Translations under genes and position numbers: made by a program
Shown here: piece after piece, positions 53,808 through 61,380 of the stretch
How the letters are laid out: each line of letters starts with the position of its first letter
How positions within the stretch are numbered: position 1 is the stretch's first letter
The notes under the pieces: generated by a model
What the model was told of the DNA's origin: nothing
Database searches by the model: none
The model's input: only the letters and a program-made list of their open reading frames with translations
Source of the DNA: Algorimicrobium hallyeonense
GTDB taxonomy: Bacteria > Bacteroidota > Bacteroidia > Flavobacteriales > Flavobacteriaceae
Reading direction: 5' to 3'
NCBI RefSeq assembly: GCF_042657385.1
Contig: NZ_JBHSLA010000003.1
Coordinates: 477,674 to 541,673, forward strand
DNA length: 64,000 nt

Positions 53808-55685
53808 TTAATTATACCAGATTGGTGCTGGTTTGCCCAATTCAAACCCTGGAAGATTAAAATCGTCCACGCTAATGGCGTTTGTTGTAAAAATAGAATT
53901 ACCCTCCGTTGGTATAGAGGGGTAGAAGGATATGGATAATTGAATGGATTCAAACACGAGATAATCATTTTTCAGGATGACACCGGCCGAAAATGATGAA
54001 AACAATTTACTAGAAATAAGCTTGGTGTTTTCAGTACCCAATAAAGCCGATTTAATATTTAAATAGGGATTAATGCGGAAACCCATAAATTCCCAAGGCG
54101 GATAAAATTGGGTTTGGAGTGTTATTAAAAACTTGGAGGTTCCTAGCAGGTCACTATCAAAACCCGGTATCCCCATATTTTCGTTATTGGCATTTTCTAC
54201 ATCGTAATAATTTCTAAAATCATTGTATTCATCTATGGTAACCCGGTCACCGACTGAATTTAAACGGTTTTTACCAATGAGTACCTGCGACTTGATAAAT
54301 TGACGCATTTTCCATGTGCTCCCCAAGGATATTAGATTCGTAAAATAATTGGCGCTAAAGGAATAGGCCGTTTGTTCTTTTTTAGATGTATTAAAAAAAG
54401 TCCCATATTCCATATTAAGACTTAAGTAGCCCCAATTGTAATAATTGCCATGTCCAACTTTAGCCCCTAGATACAAGCGGTTCTGACTGTTTTTTCGTTG
54501 ATTTCCAGCAATAATAGCCAAATAATCACCTACAGGAACACTTTCTATAATACCATCTCTGAATAGATAGCGATCGTCCACAAATTGTCTGGAGGAAATA
54601 CCAATGCTTCCCAAATAAAATGTTTCACTTGAAAAGTATTGAATACTATCATAGGCCAAGGAAGGGGATTCTCTGTAATTGAGATTTAAAAACCGGAATG
54701 ACGTAATTATATTCGTTGTTCTTTCGCGTTCGGTATTTCCCTTAAATAAATCGAAAGAATAGCCTGCCCACAGATCCTGGGATTGGTATTTTAAATCTTG
54801 AACACCTAAATCCATGTTCGCATCTGGTAACCATTTTCGTGCAAATTGTTCGTCTAAATAAACACCTGCTGCCCACTTGGTGTAGGCCGAGAAAAATGGA
54901 CGTTCTATATTTAGATATTTACTTTTAGCATCCTCTAAAGTTGTGGTATAACCTGCAGCCGAATTGATATAGGTATTTTTAAAGTTTGAAACCGCGTAGC
55001 GCACATCATAAGCCGATTTATTGTCGCTAAACCTATTATCATATTGCATGTTGAATTGATGTCCAAAACCTAGAAAATTTTCCTCTCGCAATTTTACTTT
55101 CAGTTTGGAACTGGAAATGGAACCACTAGGAATTAAACTCCAAGAATCTAAAGTTGTTATATACACATCCACAGAATCCCTACTACCTACCACATGCTCC
55201 ACCTTTAGGGCAACTTCTCTAATAAAATCTTGAGACCGCAATAAACGTTCTGATTCTATGAGTAATAAACTGTCTAAAGGTTTATTTTTCTCAAACATCA
55301 AGTAATTTCTAATCGCAAAATCTTTGGATTTTAAATGAACTGTATTCCCTGTTTTTTCCAGCCAACTATTTGCGGTTTCTGTGGAGTCGGTAAAGGAAAA
55401 CCCGAAAGGATCGTGACTGTCAACATAAATATGTCTAACAATTTTATTTTCTACATCACGAAAATTGGATCTTTTAGGAAACGTGGTTTTTCGGTTTTGA
55501 TTGGTTTTATTCTTAAAAATTAGATTGTGCAGGAATTTGGTTGATTTCGATTTTTCTGAAAAGGTTTCAATCTTCTCATAAACACTATCCGTGGCGTTTT
55601 TTTCTTTTTCCTCTATTTGCGAAAAGCCAATATGAGAAACAGCCAAAACTAAAAATAGCGTAATTTTTAAAACGTGATTATACAT
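53808..55685 (-). CDS. Outer-membrane protein with POTRA-like part and beta-barrel (Omp85-like)
   Basis: The 625-residue product has a signal peptide (1-21, ending HIGFSQ). Residues about 85-200 look like a POTRA-containing part (IVRHIYVDSHDPFGFSFTD, then ESERLLRSQDFIREVALKV, SVDVYITTLDSWSL), followed by a long series of barrel strands (GFGHQFNMQYDNRF onwards) to an aromatic C-terminus (GKPAPIWYN). This layout suits an Omp85/BamA-related protein with a reduced periplasmic part, common in Bacteroidota; substrate unknown. It may take part in protein or lipid insertion in the outer membrane. A TATATTTG box lies upstream. Confidence 0.75.
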   Translation of the reverse strand: MYNHVLKITLFLVLAVSHIGFSQIEEKEKNATDSVYEKIETFSEKSKSTKFLHNLIFKNKTNQNRKTTFPKRSNFRDVENKIVRHIYVDSHDPFGFSFTDSTETANSWLEKTGNTVHLKSKDFAIRNYLMFEKNKPLDSLLLIESERLLRSQDFIREVALKVEHVVGSRDSVDVYITTLDSWSLIPSGSISSSKLKVKLREENFLGFGHQFNMQYDNRFSDNKSAYDVRYAVSNFKNTYINSAAGYTTTLEDAKSKYLNIERPFFSAYTKWAAGVYLDEQFARKWLPDANMDLGVQDLKYQSQDLWAGYSFDLFKGNTERERTTNIITSFRFLNLNYRESPSLAYDSIQYFSSETFYLGSIGISSRQFVDDRYLFRDGIIESVPVGDYLAIIAGNQRKNSQNRLYLGAKVGHGNYYNWGYLSLNMEYGTFFNTSKKEQTAYSFSANYFTNLISLGSTWKMRQFIKSQVLIGKNRLNSVGDRVTIDEYNDFRNYYDVENANNENMGIPGFDSDLLGTSKFLITLQTQFYPPWEFMGFRINPYLNIKSALLGTENTKLISSKLFSSFSAGVILKNDYLVFESIQLSISFYPSIPTEGNSIFTTNAISVDDFNLPGFELGKPAPIWYN

Positions 55686-55776
55686 AGTTAGCGCAAATCC
55701 ATTATATCTCTAACCTATTGTCAGTTGGTTAATATGTTTTTTTTAGGGTTTCCTAGAAATCCTAATTATAAGAATG

Positions 55777-55810
55777 CAAATATATAGGTATTTACACGAG
55801 TTTGCAGAAA
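55777..55810 (-). promoter_or_regulatory. Promoter of the Omp85-like gene
   Basis: On the minus strand TATATTTG (55777-55784) is a full match to the -7 consensus. The best -33 candidate, TTTCTG, lies 20 bases upstream and is weak. The box is 92 bases before the start codon. Confidence 0.5.
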
Positions 55811-56027
55811 TAAAATGCTTGGTGTTATCTGGGAACTTGTAAAAGAAAGCGAGTGGGGTGTTAGAATTTAGGTGCTTACTTATTGTGGATATTTTAATTC
55901 CTATTTCCGAGATTTCTAACCCTATAAAGGTCAGGAAATTATCAGGACTTACTTTTGAAAGTGATTGAAAAGTGCTGGATGGAATGAAAGTGGTTTTAAA
56001 TGTGAACTGGATTATGCTTTGCGGGCC
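55811..56027. other. Intergenic remainder between the Omp85-like gene and its neighbour
   Basis: No credible gene or terminator was seen. Confidence 0.4.
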
Positions 56028-56729
56028 TTAATAGGTGTTACTAATGTGTTTTTTTATCATATAAGATGTTATTTTCTTTAAGGTTTTGCCTGTTCCCGGA
56101 TGCAACCCAACAGAGGTGAAAAATTCTAATGTAGCCTCTTGATTCTTACCGTACCAAATATTTTCTTTACCATCCGCTTTAAAAAAAGGCGTACTACAAT
56201 CAGGATTTATTTTTCGGAGGTTATCAATCCGGTCTTGATCATATAGTTTAAGAATACCTTCTTTTAATAAGGTCGCATTAAAATCAGCTTCTACATAATG
56301 GTCTGTTTCCCAAAGCATCCATTCTTGTTTTGTAAAAGCGTTATAGCTTATAAAAGCAATAGTTACGATAAGGACTAAAATAATTGCTATTCTGTGTTTC
56401 TGAAAAAATGATTTTGAACGGCTTGATGGGCTAGATTTTACCTCTGGTAATTGGTCGTTTATAAAGTCAATATAATGGTCAAATCCTAAATAGTGACATA
56501 AGCCATCAACGACTTTTATTTGTTTTATCTCAATATCTTCTGTTTCACTTTTTAGGGCATTCGTGTAATAATCTCTAAATCTCCGTTCGCCCAGCGTGAA
56601 TCCTACATTTTCTTGAATATACCATGAAAGTTCTTCAGCCATTCTAACATTGGAAGGACTGGGATGACCTTGTTTAATGAGTTCATTCCGCGCTTTTTCG
56701 AATGCTTTAATGAGTAATTCTTTATGCAT
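56028..56729 (-). CDS. Hypothetical protein with one transmembrane segment
   Basis: The product has 233 residues: a cytosolic N-terminal helical part (about 1-110; EELSWYIQENVGFTLGERRF, and VDGLCHYLGFDHYIDFINDQ), a Ser/Lys-rich linker, one transmembrane segment (about 114-131; IAIILVLIVTIAFISYNAF) and a periplasmic C-terminal part (about 135-233) with a Cys in INPDCSTPFF. The topology resembles anti-sigma or sensor proteins, but I recognise no family. Upstream are four 11-base phased direct repeats, which suggests tight transcriptional control. Confidence 0.6.
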   Translation of the reverse strand: MHKELLIKAFEKARNELIKQGHPSPSNVRMAEELSWYIQENVGFTLGERRFRDYYTNALKSETEDIEIKQIKVVDGLCHYLGFDHYIDFINDQLPEVKSSPSSRSKSFFQKHRIAIILVLIVTIAFISYNAFTKQEWMLWETDHYVEADFNATLLKEGILKLYDQDRIDNLRKINPDCSTPFFKADGKENIWYGKNQEATLEFFTSVGLHPGTGKTLKKITSYMIKKHISNTY

Positions 56730-56790
56730 TTAGAAGGTGTTTAGGGAATAAAGTTACATAATTATTTATTGGAATATAGCAGGAAATTGA

Positions 56791-56831
56791 TTTCCTAAAC
56801 CTTTCCAATAGACTTCCAATGCATTTCCAAC
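56791..56831. promoter_or_regulatory. Four direct repeats with 11-base phasing
   Basis: TTTCCTAA, TTTCCAAT, CTTCCAAT and TTTCCAAC begin at 56791, 56802, 56813 and 56824, each exactly 11 bases apart. They stand 62-102 bases before the leftward gene starting at 56729. Such helically phased repeats are typical of operators for tandem-binding regulators. Confidence 0.6.
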
Positions 56832-57089
56832 TAAAACAATTCAGTTTATTTTCATTTGCCTTATGATTGATTGATGCCTAATCGCATAGGCTTGCGAAAT
56901 ATCAATTTAAGTGGAGTCTTAAAGATGGGTTATGTGCCTATGAGAAGTAATCATGTCATCTGTCTTTAACTCCATACTTCTCAAGCGAGAATGACGTCTT
57001 CTCGCAATATAACGTGTGTTGCTGAACATTCAATTTCCAATGAAAACCTTGGACAGCAATACTATTGTTCAAATTTAACTCAAAACGTA
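56832..57089. other. Intergenic region between divergent genes
   Basis: No credible gene. An open frame running from 56991 into the following gene lacks a signal peptide before the start chosen here and is not considered coding. No clear promoter was found. Confidence 0.4.
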
Positions 57090-57260
57090 ATGAAAAAATT
57101 ATATGTATTATTGTTAATGCTTGCCTTTAATATGGCATTCTATTCCTGTACACCAACCAGTGTGGCAGATGAAACTAATTCTCAAGCAACGGATTGTTGT
57201 GGCAATGAAGCCGATATTCCGCCACCACCACCGCCTCCGCCACCAGGAGATGATGATTAA
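57090..57260 (+). CDS. Tiny lipoprotein with poly-proline tail, 56 aa
   Basis: The 56-residue product begins MKKLYVLLLMLAFNMAFYSC, a lipoprotein signal with lipobox FYSC (C20). An earlier in-frame start would place 33 residues before the signal and is rejected. The mature part is about 36 residues with a Cys pair (TDCCGNEAD) and ends in nine prolines and GDDD. The proline run would require EF-P during translation. Function unknown. A terminator follows, so it is a separate transcript from the next cluster. Confidence 0.65.
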   Translation: MKKLYVLLLMLAFNMAFYSCTPTSVADETNSQATDCCGNEADIPPPPPPPPPGDDD

Positions 57261-57294
57261 ATGGTAATTAATCTCATTTTAGGCCATTTCAAGA

Positions 57295-57337
57295 AAAGAG
57301 AATCGTATTCAGAAATGGATGATTCTCTTTTTTTTTT
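57295..57337 (+). terminator. Intrinsic terminator after the poly-proline lipoprotein
   Basis: Stem AAAAGAGAATC/GATTCTCTTTT with a 16-base loop and a T-run (57329-57337), 35 bases past the stop codon. Confidence 0.8.
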
Positions 57338-57343
57338 AGTTGG

Positions 57344-57370
57344 TTACGGAAAACCGTAAGGATTTGATAT
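57344..57370 (+). promoter_or_regulatory. TTACGG-AAAA-CCGTAA inverted repeat, copy 2, before the accessory cluster
   Basis: TTACGGAAAACCGTAAGGAT is a perfect 6-bp inverted repeat around AAAA and matches copy 1 (53642) in 19 of 20 bases. It lies directly after a terminator and 43 bases before the first gene of the next cluster, a position suited to an operator or activator site. Confidence 0.55.
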
Positions 57371-57412
57371 GTAATGAGTTTAAGTTTGATGAAATACTTA
57401 AAACAATAAATT

Positions 57413-57559
57413 ATGGCTGTAAAACACGTACCAACAGGAATTGTTCACCATGGACAAAAAAGAGGCAAAACCGGATGTGGTTTTGACACGAAAGAAGAGG
57501 CAAGTCATTGGGAAAATACTAGTGCAAAAGTTACTTGTTTGAAAAACGGATGTAATTAA
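57413..57559 (+). CDS. Small cysteine-containing cytosolic protein, 48 aa
   Basis: The 48-residue product reads MAVKHVPTGIVHHGQKRGKT followed by GCGFDTKEEASHWENTS and a C-terminal VTCLKNGCN. The three cysteines and two histidine pairs could bind a metal. I recall similar short proteins (TGCGxxT...W..T..KVTCxKNGC) in other genomes but cannot name a family. It has no signal peptide. It is the first gene after the inverted-repeat motif and 63 bases before the TerB-like gene. Confidence 0.6.
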   Translation: MAVKHVPTGIVHHGQKRGKTGCGFDTKEEASHWENTSAKVTCLKNGCN

Positions 57560-57622
57560 ATACTGATTAATACATAAATAGATAGGCTACAATCATTAAT
57601 TACAACTAATATTTAATTTTAT

Positions 57623-58015
57623 ATGATTTCAACTGAATTAAGGAGTCACTTTTTGAGACTTTACCAAATGGCATTTTCCGATGATAATTTCGATGTTTTA
57701 GAAATGCAAATGCTTTATCGATTTGCAGAAGAACGTGGGTTAGCAAAAGAACAATTAAATGATATTTTATTGAATCCGTCACATGACACTTCTATTCCAG
57801 AATCTTTGGAAGATAGGGTTGGGTACTTATATGATTTAGCTGTAATGATATGGGCTGATGGCAAAGTAACTGAAGATGAATATAATACTTTAAAGAAATA
57901 CTGTAAGAAGTTTGAGTTTCTTGATGAGAATATTACTGAAATGGCAGATTACTTATTAGAATGTGCGAAATCTGGTACTGAAAAAGAAGAAATTATTAAT
58001 GAATTAAAATCCTAA
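57623..58015 (+). CDS. TerB-family-like protein
   Basis: The 130-residue all-helical protein resembles TerB: two halves each with an acidic metal-binding turn (FSDDNFDVLEMQMLYRFAEE and IWADGKVTEDEYNTLKKYC). TerB proteins are known from tellurite-resistance and phage-related stress systems and often sit with membrane or VWA proteins; their molecular role is poorly known. It lies 2 bases before the coiled-coil membrane-protein gene, so the two are translationally coupled. Confidence 0.75.
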   Translation: MISTELRSHFLRLYQMAFSDDNFDVLEMQMLYRFAEERGLAKEQLNDILLNPSHDTSIPESLEDRVGYLYDLAVMIWADGKVTEDEYNTLKKYCKKFEFLDENITEMADYLLECAKSGTEKEEIINELKS

Positions 58016-58017
58016 CT

Positions 58018-59283
58018 ATGGGAGCAATAAAAAACTTGTTTAAGCTTAAAAGTAGTCCTACAAAAACACCAGAAATGGAAAACATTCATGAAGCGAGTGA
58101 GCAAATTAGAATAACGTATTATCAAAGTGGCTATGGCGCATCTATAAAAGCATCAGGAGAGCCTGTAACTTTTGGTGTAGGTTTAAAGAATTTATATAAT
58201 AGTTTCGAGAACTTGTGTAGAAAACAGTTGAATGAACAAAAGATTTTAAAACAACCCTATAAAGAAGAACAGGAAAAGCAGAGAACAGAATTAAAGAAAA
58301 GAGAAACAGCTTTTTCTATTTATGAAGATCAAAGACGTCAAATTGAAAGTAATATTGAAAGTCGAAAATTTGAGATGATTGACGTTAAACAAAATCCAGA
58401 GAAATATGGGATTGATGTTGACAAAAGACCAAAAGCTCAATTTTATATAGGTTTATTAATTTTGTTGCCGATTACAATCTATTTATTTGTTTTTTATATA
58501 TCAGCATCCTATTCTTCCTTTTTTAAAGATTTTGAATCGGGCAGTTTGACAGCTGCAATCTTTGACGCTAACGCTTTGACAAAAGCTATTGAAGATGGTT
58601 GGTTAGAGGCGTTATTTGTAGGGACTATTCCTTTTGTATTTATGGGCTTAGGTTACCTGATACACATGTTTCAAAAGTCAAAGAAGATAATTTCATATGT
58701 GAAACTTGTTGCTTTGTTTATTTTAACCTTTCTCTTCGATGTCATTCTTGCTTATTTAATTGAAAAGAAAATTTTTGATTTTGAAAGAGTTTTAGGTGAA
58801 AACTTTTCACCCTCAATTGCAATTCAAAGTGTTAATTTTTGGGGGATTATTTTTGCTGGTTTCGTTGTTTATGTTATTTGGGGATTAGTATTTGATTTTG
58901 TAATGAAGGAACATGAGGATGTTGATAAGATTAAATCATTTATTAGAAATAAAAAGGAGGAAATTAAAAATGAAATTATTAAGAAGGAGGTACTAATGAC
59001 AAAATTAGATGCCTTAAAACAGGAAATAACCACCATAAATGGAAAGGTCGCCGAACTACAAGCAAAAATTGATGGTTTTGTGTTTCCGGTAAAAGAATAT
59101 TTACATTACCATTATCAATATAAAGAAGGGTGGTATCAGGCAATTAATGAGAAATTAGCATTACCCGCGAACGCTAAAGATGAATTAAGGTCCAATTGTG
59201 AAGAAGTATCGAAATTACATTTAACTGAATTAAGTCTATCTGCTGATATGGATTATCAAAACTTAATATTTACAAAGAATTAA
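58018..59283 (+). CDS. Four-TM membrane protein with flanking coiled coils
   Basis: The 421-residue protein has no signal peptide. A long helical coiled-coil region (about 70-125; KEEQEKQRTELKKRETAFSI) precedes transmembrane segments at about 142-165, 198-218, 227-248 and 274-297, and a second coiled coil lies at about 300-352 (KKEEIKNEIIKKEVLMTKLD). Both coiled parts are probably cytosolic and could contact the TerB-like protein encoded 2 bases upstream. I recognise no family. The next gene starts 4 bases after the stop. Confidence 0.7.
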   Translation: MGAIKNLFKLKSSPTKTPEMENIHEASEQIRITYYQSGYGASIKASGEPVTFGVGLKNLYNSFENLCRKQLNEQKILKQPYKEEQEKQRTELKKRETAFSIYEDQRRQIESNIESRKFEMIDVKQNPEKYGIDVDKRPKAQFYIGLLILLPITIYLFVFYISASYSSFFKDFESGSLTAAIFDANALTKAIEDGWLEALFVGTIPFVFMGLGYLIHMFQKSKKIISYVKLVALFILTFLFDVILAYLIEKKIFDFERVLGENFSPSIAIQSVNFWGIIFAGFVVYVIWGLVFDFVMKEHEDVDKIKSFIRNKKEEIKNEIIKKEVLMTKLDALKQEITTINGKVAELQAKIDGFVFPVKEYLHYHYQYKEGWYQAINEKLALPANAKDELRSNCEEVSKLHLTELSLSADMDYQNLIFTKN

Positions 59284-59287
59284 AGAT

Positions 59288-60187
59288 ATGAAAGCGAGCA
59301 AATTATATATGTTATTGATGGTTTCTATTGTTTTCTATTCTTGTGGCAATGATCCAAAAGAAGACAAGGAACCATTAAATGTTGAAATAAATAATAGAAA
59401 AGATAAAGAAAATTTAAACATAAGTTATCTGTTGGATTTGTCTGATAGAATTAGTCCTCAAAAGTATGCTAATGAATCTATGGAGTTTTACCAAAGAGAT
59501 GTAGCTTATATTAGATCTGTATCTGAAGCATTTGTTTCTCATTTAAAAGGTAAGAAGGTGAGGGGGATGAATGATAAAATTCAGCTATACTTTGATCCTG
59601 AACCTCTTAATCAGAGTATTAATAAAATATCCAACGATTTACGATATCACGTTAATAGGAGTAATGCTTCTCTGGAAATTTTAGATGAAATAGAACACAT
59701 GTATTCAGAAAAACCATTGGAAATATATGAGTATGCTATTAAAGATGCGAAATACGTTGGTTCAGACACTTGGCGATTTTTCAAAACAAAAATTTCAGAT
59801 TATTGTATTGAAGATGATTACAGAAACATCCTTGTAGTTCTAACTGATGGCTACATTTATCATAAGGATACAAAAATAATGGAAGGAAATAGAAGTTCTT
59901 ATTTAACGCCGAAGTTAGTGAAGGAATTAAAACTCAATGATAAAGATTGGAAAGGCAAAATTGAAAATAAAGAATTTGGATTTATTAGTACTGGAATGGA
60001 CTTATCAAATTTGGAAGTGTTAGTTTTGGGAATAAATCCATCAAAAAACAATCCTTACGAAGAGGATGTTATTATGAAATATTGGAGAGATTGGCTGGAA
60101 GACATGAATGTAAAGAAGTATGAAATAAAAACAGCAGAGCTCCCTTCTAATATGGATAAAATAATTAAAGAATTTATATTAAATTAA
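59288..60187 (+). CDS. VWA-like lipoprotein
   Basis: The 299-residue protein has a lipoprotein signal (lipobox FYSC, C19). The mature domain begins LNISYLLDLSDRISPQKY, where D50-L-S52 matches the start of a MIDAS motif (D-x-S), and later has NILVVLTDGYIYH, a strand ending in Asp as in von Willebrand factor A domains. The third MIDAS residue is not obvious. VWA domains usually make metal-dependent contacts with partner proteins. It probably faces the periplasm, next to the membrane protein encoded upstream. Confidence 0.65.
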   Translation: MKASKLYMLLMVSIVFYSCGNDPKEDKEPLNVEINNRKDKENLNISYLLDLSDRISPQKYANESMEFYQRDVAYIRSVSEAFVSHLKGKKVRGMNDKIQLYFDPEPLNQSINKISNDLRYHVNRSNASLEILDEIEHMYSEKPLEIYEYAIKDAKYVGSDTWRFFKTKISDYCIEDDYRNILVVLTDGYIYHKDTKIMEGNRSSYLTPKLVKELKLNDKDWKGKIENKEFGFISTGMDLSNLEVLVLGINPSKNNPYEEDVIMKYWRDWLEDMNVKKYEIKTAELPSNMDKIIKEFILN

Positions 60188-60197
60188 TGTAGTTGAT

Positions 60198-61076
60198 TTG
60201 AATCTTTCTGTTTGTAAACAAGTTCTAAAATTTATTACCTTTTTTGTTGTTTTACAAACTTTAGGAGGTGATCCAGTTGATGATATTCAATTTGAAACTG
60301 ATCATTCCAACTCTATTTCAATTGCCTCCTGGAACATCCAAGACCTCGGACAATCTAAAAACACTGAAGAAATTGCCTTCATGGCAAATGTGTTGAAAGA
60401 CTTTGATATGGTAGCCATTCAAGAAGTTGTTGCCAAACATCCAGCGGGAGCACAAAAAGTAGCGCAATTAGCGGATGAATTGAATAGAAGAGGTGCTAAA
60501 TGGGATTATCGGATAAGTGATCCTACCAATAGTCCTTCAGTTTACATGAGTGAACGCTACGCCTTCCTTTGGAAAACCAGTAAAATAGATATTATTGGTA
60601 GAGCCTATTTAGATAAAGCGTTAGAAACAAAAGTGTATCGGGAACCTTATATTGGTAAGTTTATACTGAAAAAAGAAAATATTGAGTTTTACGTTGTTAA
60701 TTTCCACTCCAGGAAGCATGATGATTACCCTGAATTGGAAATACAATACTTTAAAGATTATCCAAACCGACTAAACTCAAATAACATTATTATTGCTGGT
60801 GACTTTAATTTAAACGAAAATCATCCCGTTTGGAATGATTTATACCAACAAGGCTTTAAAGCCGCTTTAAATAATAAAAAAACAACCTTAAAACGCAGCT
60901 GCAAATCAAAGGGATATTTAAGTCATGCTATTGATAATATGTATATTTCAAGCGGATTTTCAGTAGTAAATTCAGGCGTAATCGATTATATTGAAACCTG
61001 TAATAATTTAGAAGCCGCTCGCAAAATATCTGATCACCTGCCTGTGTTTTTTCAAGGGCATATGAACCCAAATTAA
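60198..61076 (+). CDS. Endonuclease/exonuclease/phosphatase-family protein, probably exported
   Basis: The 292-residue product has the DNase I-like fold. Motifs in order: SIASWNIQDLG (N46), MVAIQEVV (E76), VNFHSRKHDD, IIAGDFNLNENH and the C-terminal KISDHLPVFF. All catalytic residues expected of a metal-dependent nuclease or phosphodiesterase are present. The best start is TTG, since no in-frame ATG lies between the upstream stop and the first motif; the residues after it (CKQVLKFITFFVVLQTLGG) form a hydrophobic signal-like segment. It follows the VWA-like lipoprotein by 10 bases. The substrate may be nucleic acid or a phosphodiester lipid. Confidence 0.85.
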   Translation: MNLSVCKQVLKFITFFVVLQTLGGDPVDDIQFETDHSNSISIASWNIQDLGQSKNTEEIAFMANVLKDFDMVAIQEVVAKHPAGAQKVAQLADELNRRGAKWDYRISDPTNSPSVYMSERYAFLWKTSKIDIIGRAYLDKALETKVYREPYIGKFILKKENIEFYVVNFHSRKHDDYPELEIQYFKDYPNRLNSNNIIIAGDFNLNENHPVWNDLYQQGFKAALNNKKTTLKRSCKSKGYLSHAIDNMYISSGFSVVNSGVIDYIETCNNLEAARKISDHLPVFFQGHMNPN

Positions 61077-61081
61077 ATAGT

Positions 61082-61315
61082 ATGAAAATTGCTCATAAGT
61101 TCCTTTTAGGACTCTCATTTAGTATATTATTAGTATCTGCCTCATCCTTTAATGTAGTAGAATCAAACGTGTATATCTGTGAGGTTAAGTACAGCAAAAA
61201 GTACCATTTCTCTAAAACATGCCGAGGGCTTTCTAACTGTAAAGCAGCTATAGTAAAAGTAACATTAAGTGATGCCAAACAAAAAGGAAAAACGCTTTGC
61301 GGCTGGGAGGATTAA
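61082..61315 (+). CDS. Small exported cysteine protein, 77 aa
   Basis: The 77-residue product has a signal peptide (about 1-26, ending ASSFN) and the pattern YIC-x-KKYHFSKTCRGLSNC followed by AKQKGKTLCGW. I recall this pattern in short domains at the ends of secreted nucleases and surface proteins of Bacteroidota (Y-H-x-x-x-x-C-R-G-L and a final C-x-W). The cysteines probably form disulphides or bind a metal. It lies 5 bases after the DNase I-fold gene, so it is likely a partner of that enzyme. Confidence 0.75.
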   Translation: MKIAHKFLLGLSFSILLVSASSFNVVESNVYICEVKYSKKYHFSKTCRGLSNCKAAIVKVTLSDAKQKGKTLCGWED

Positions 61316-61380
61316 TAGTTGTCAAGTTAATTTAGTATGCAGGATGTAGGAATGTGTAAGCTTCCCCAGATTAGAACTGC

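Noticed and set aside
56991..57089. N-terminal extension of the tiny lipoprotein
   Set aside because: It would put 33 residues before a clear lipoprotein signal peptide; the start at 57090 is preferred.
57705..57712. GAAATGCA inside the TerB-like gene
   Set aside because: A single 8-base match inside a coding sequence is expected by chance and lacks the 20-base partner.
61093..61278. 61-codon frame antisense to the small exported Cys protein
   Set aside because: The plus-strand gene has a signal peptide, a recognised Cys pattern and operon spacing.
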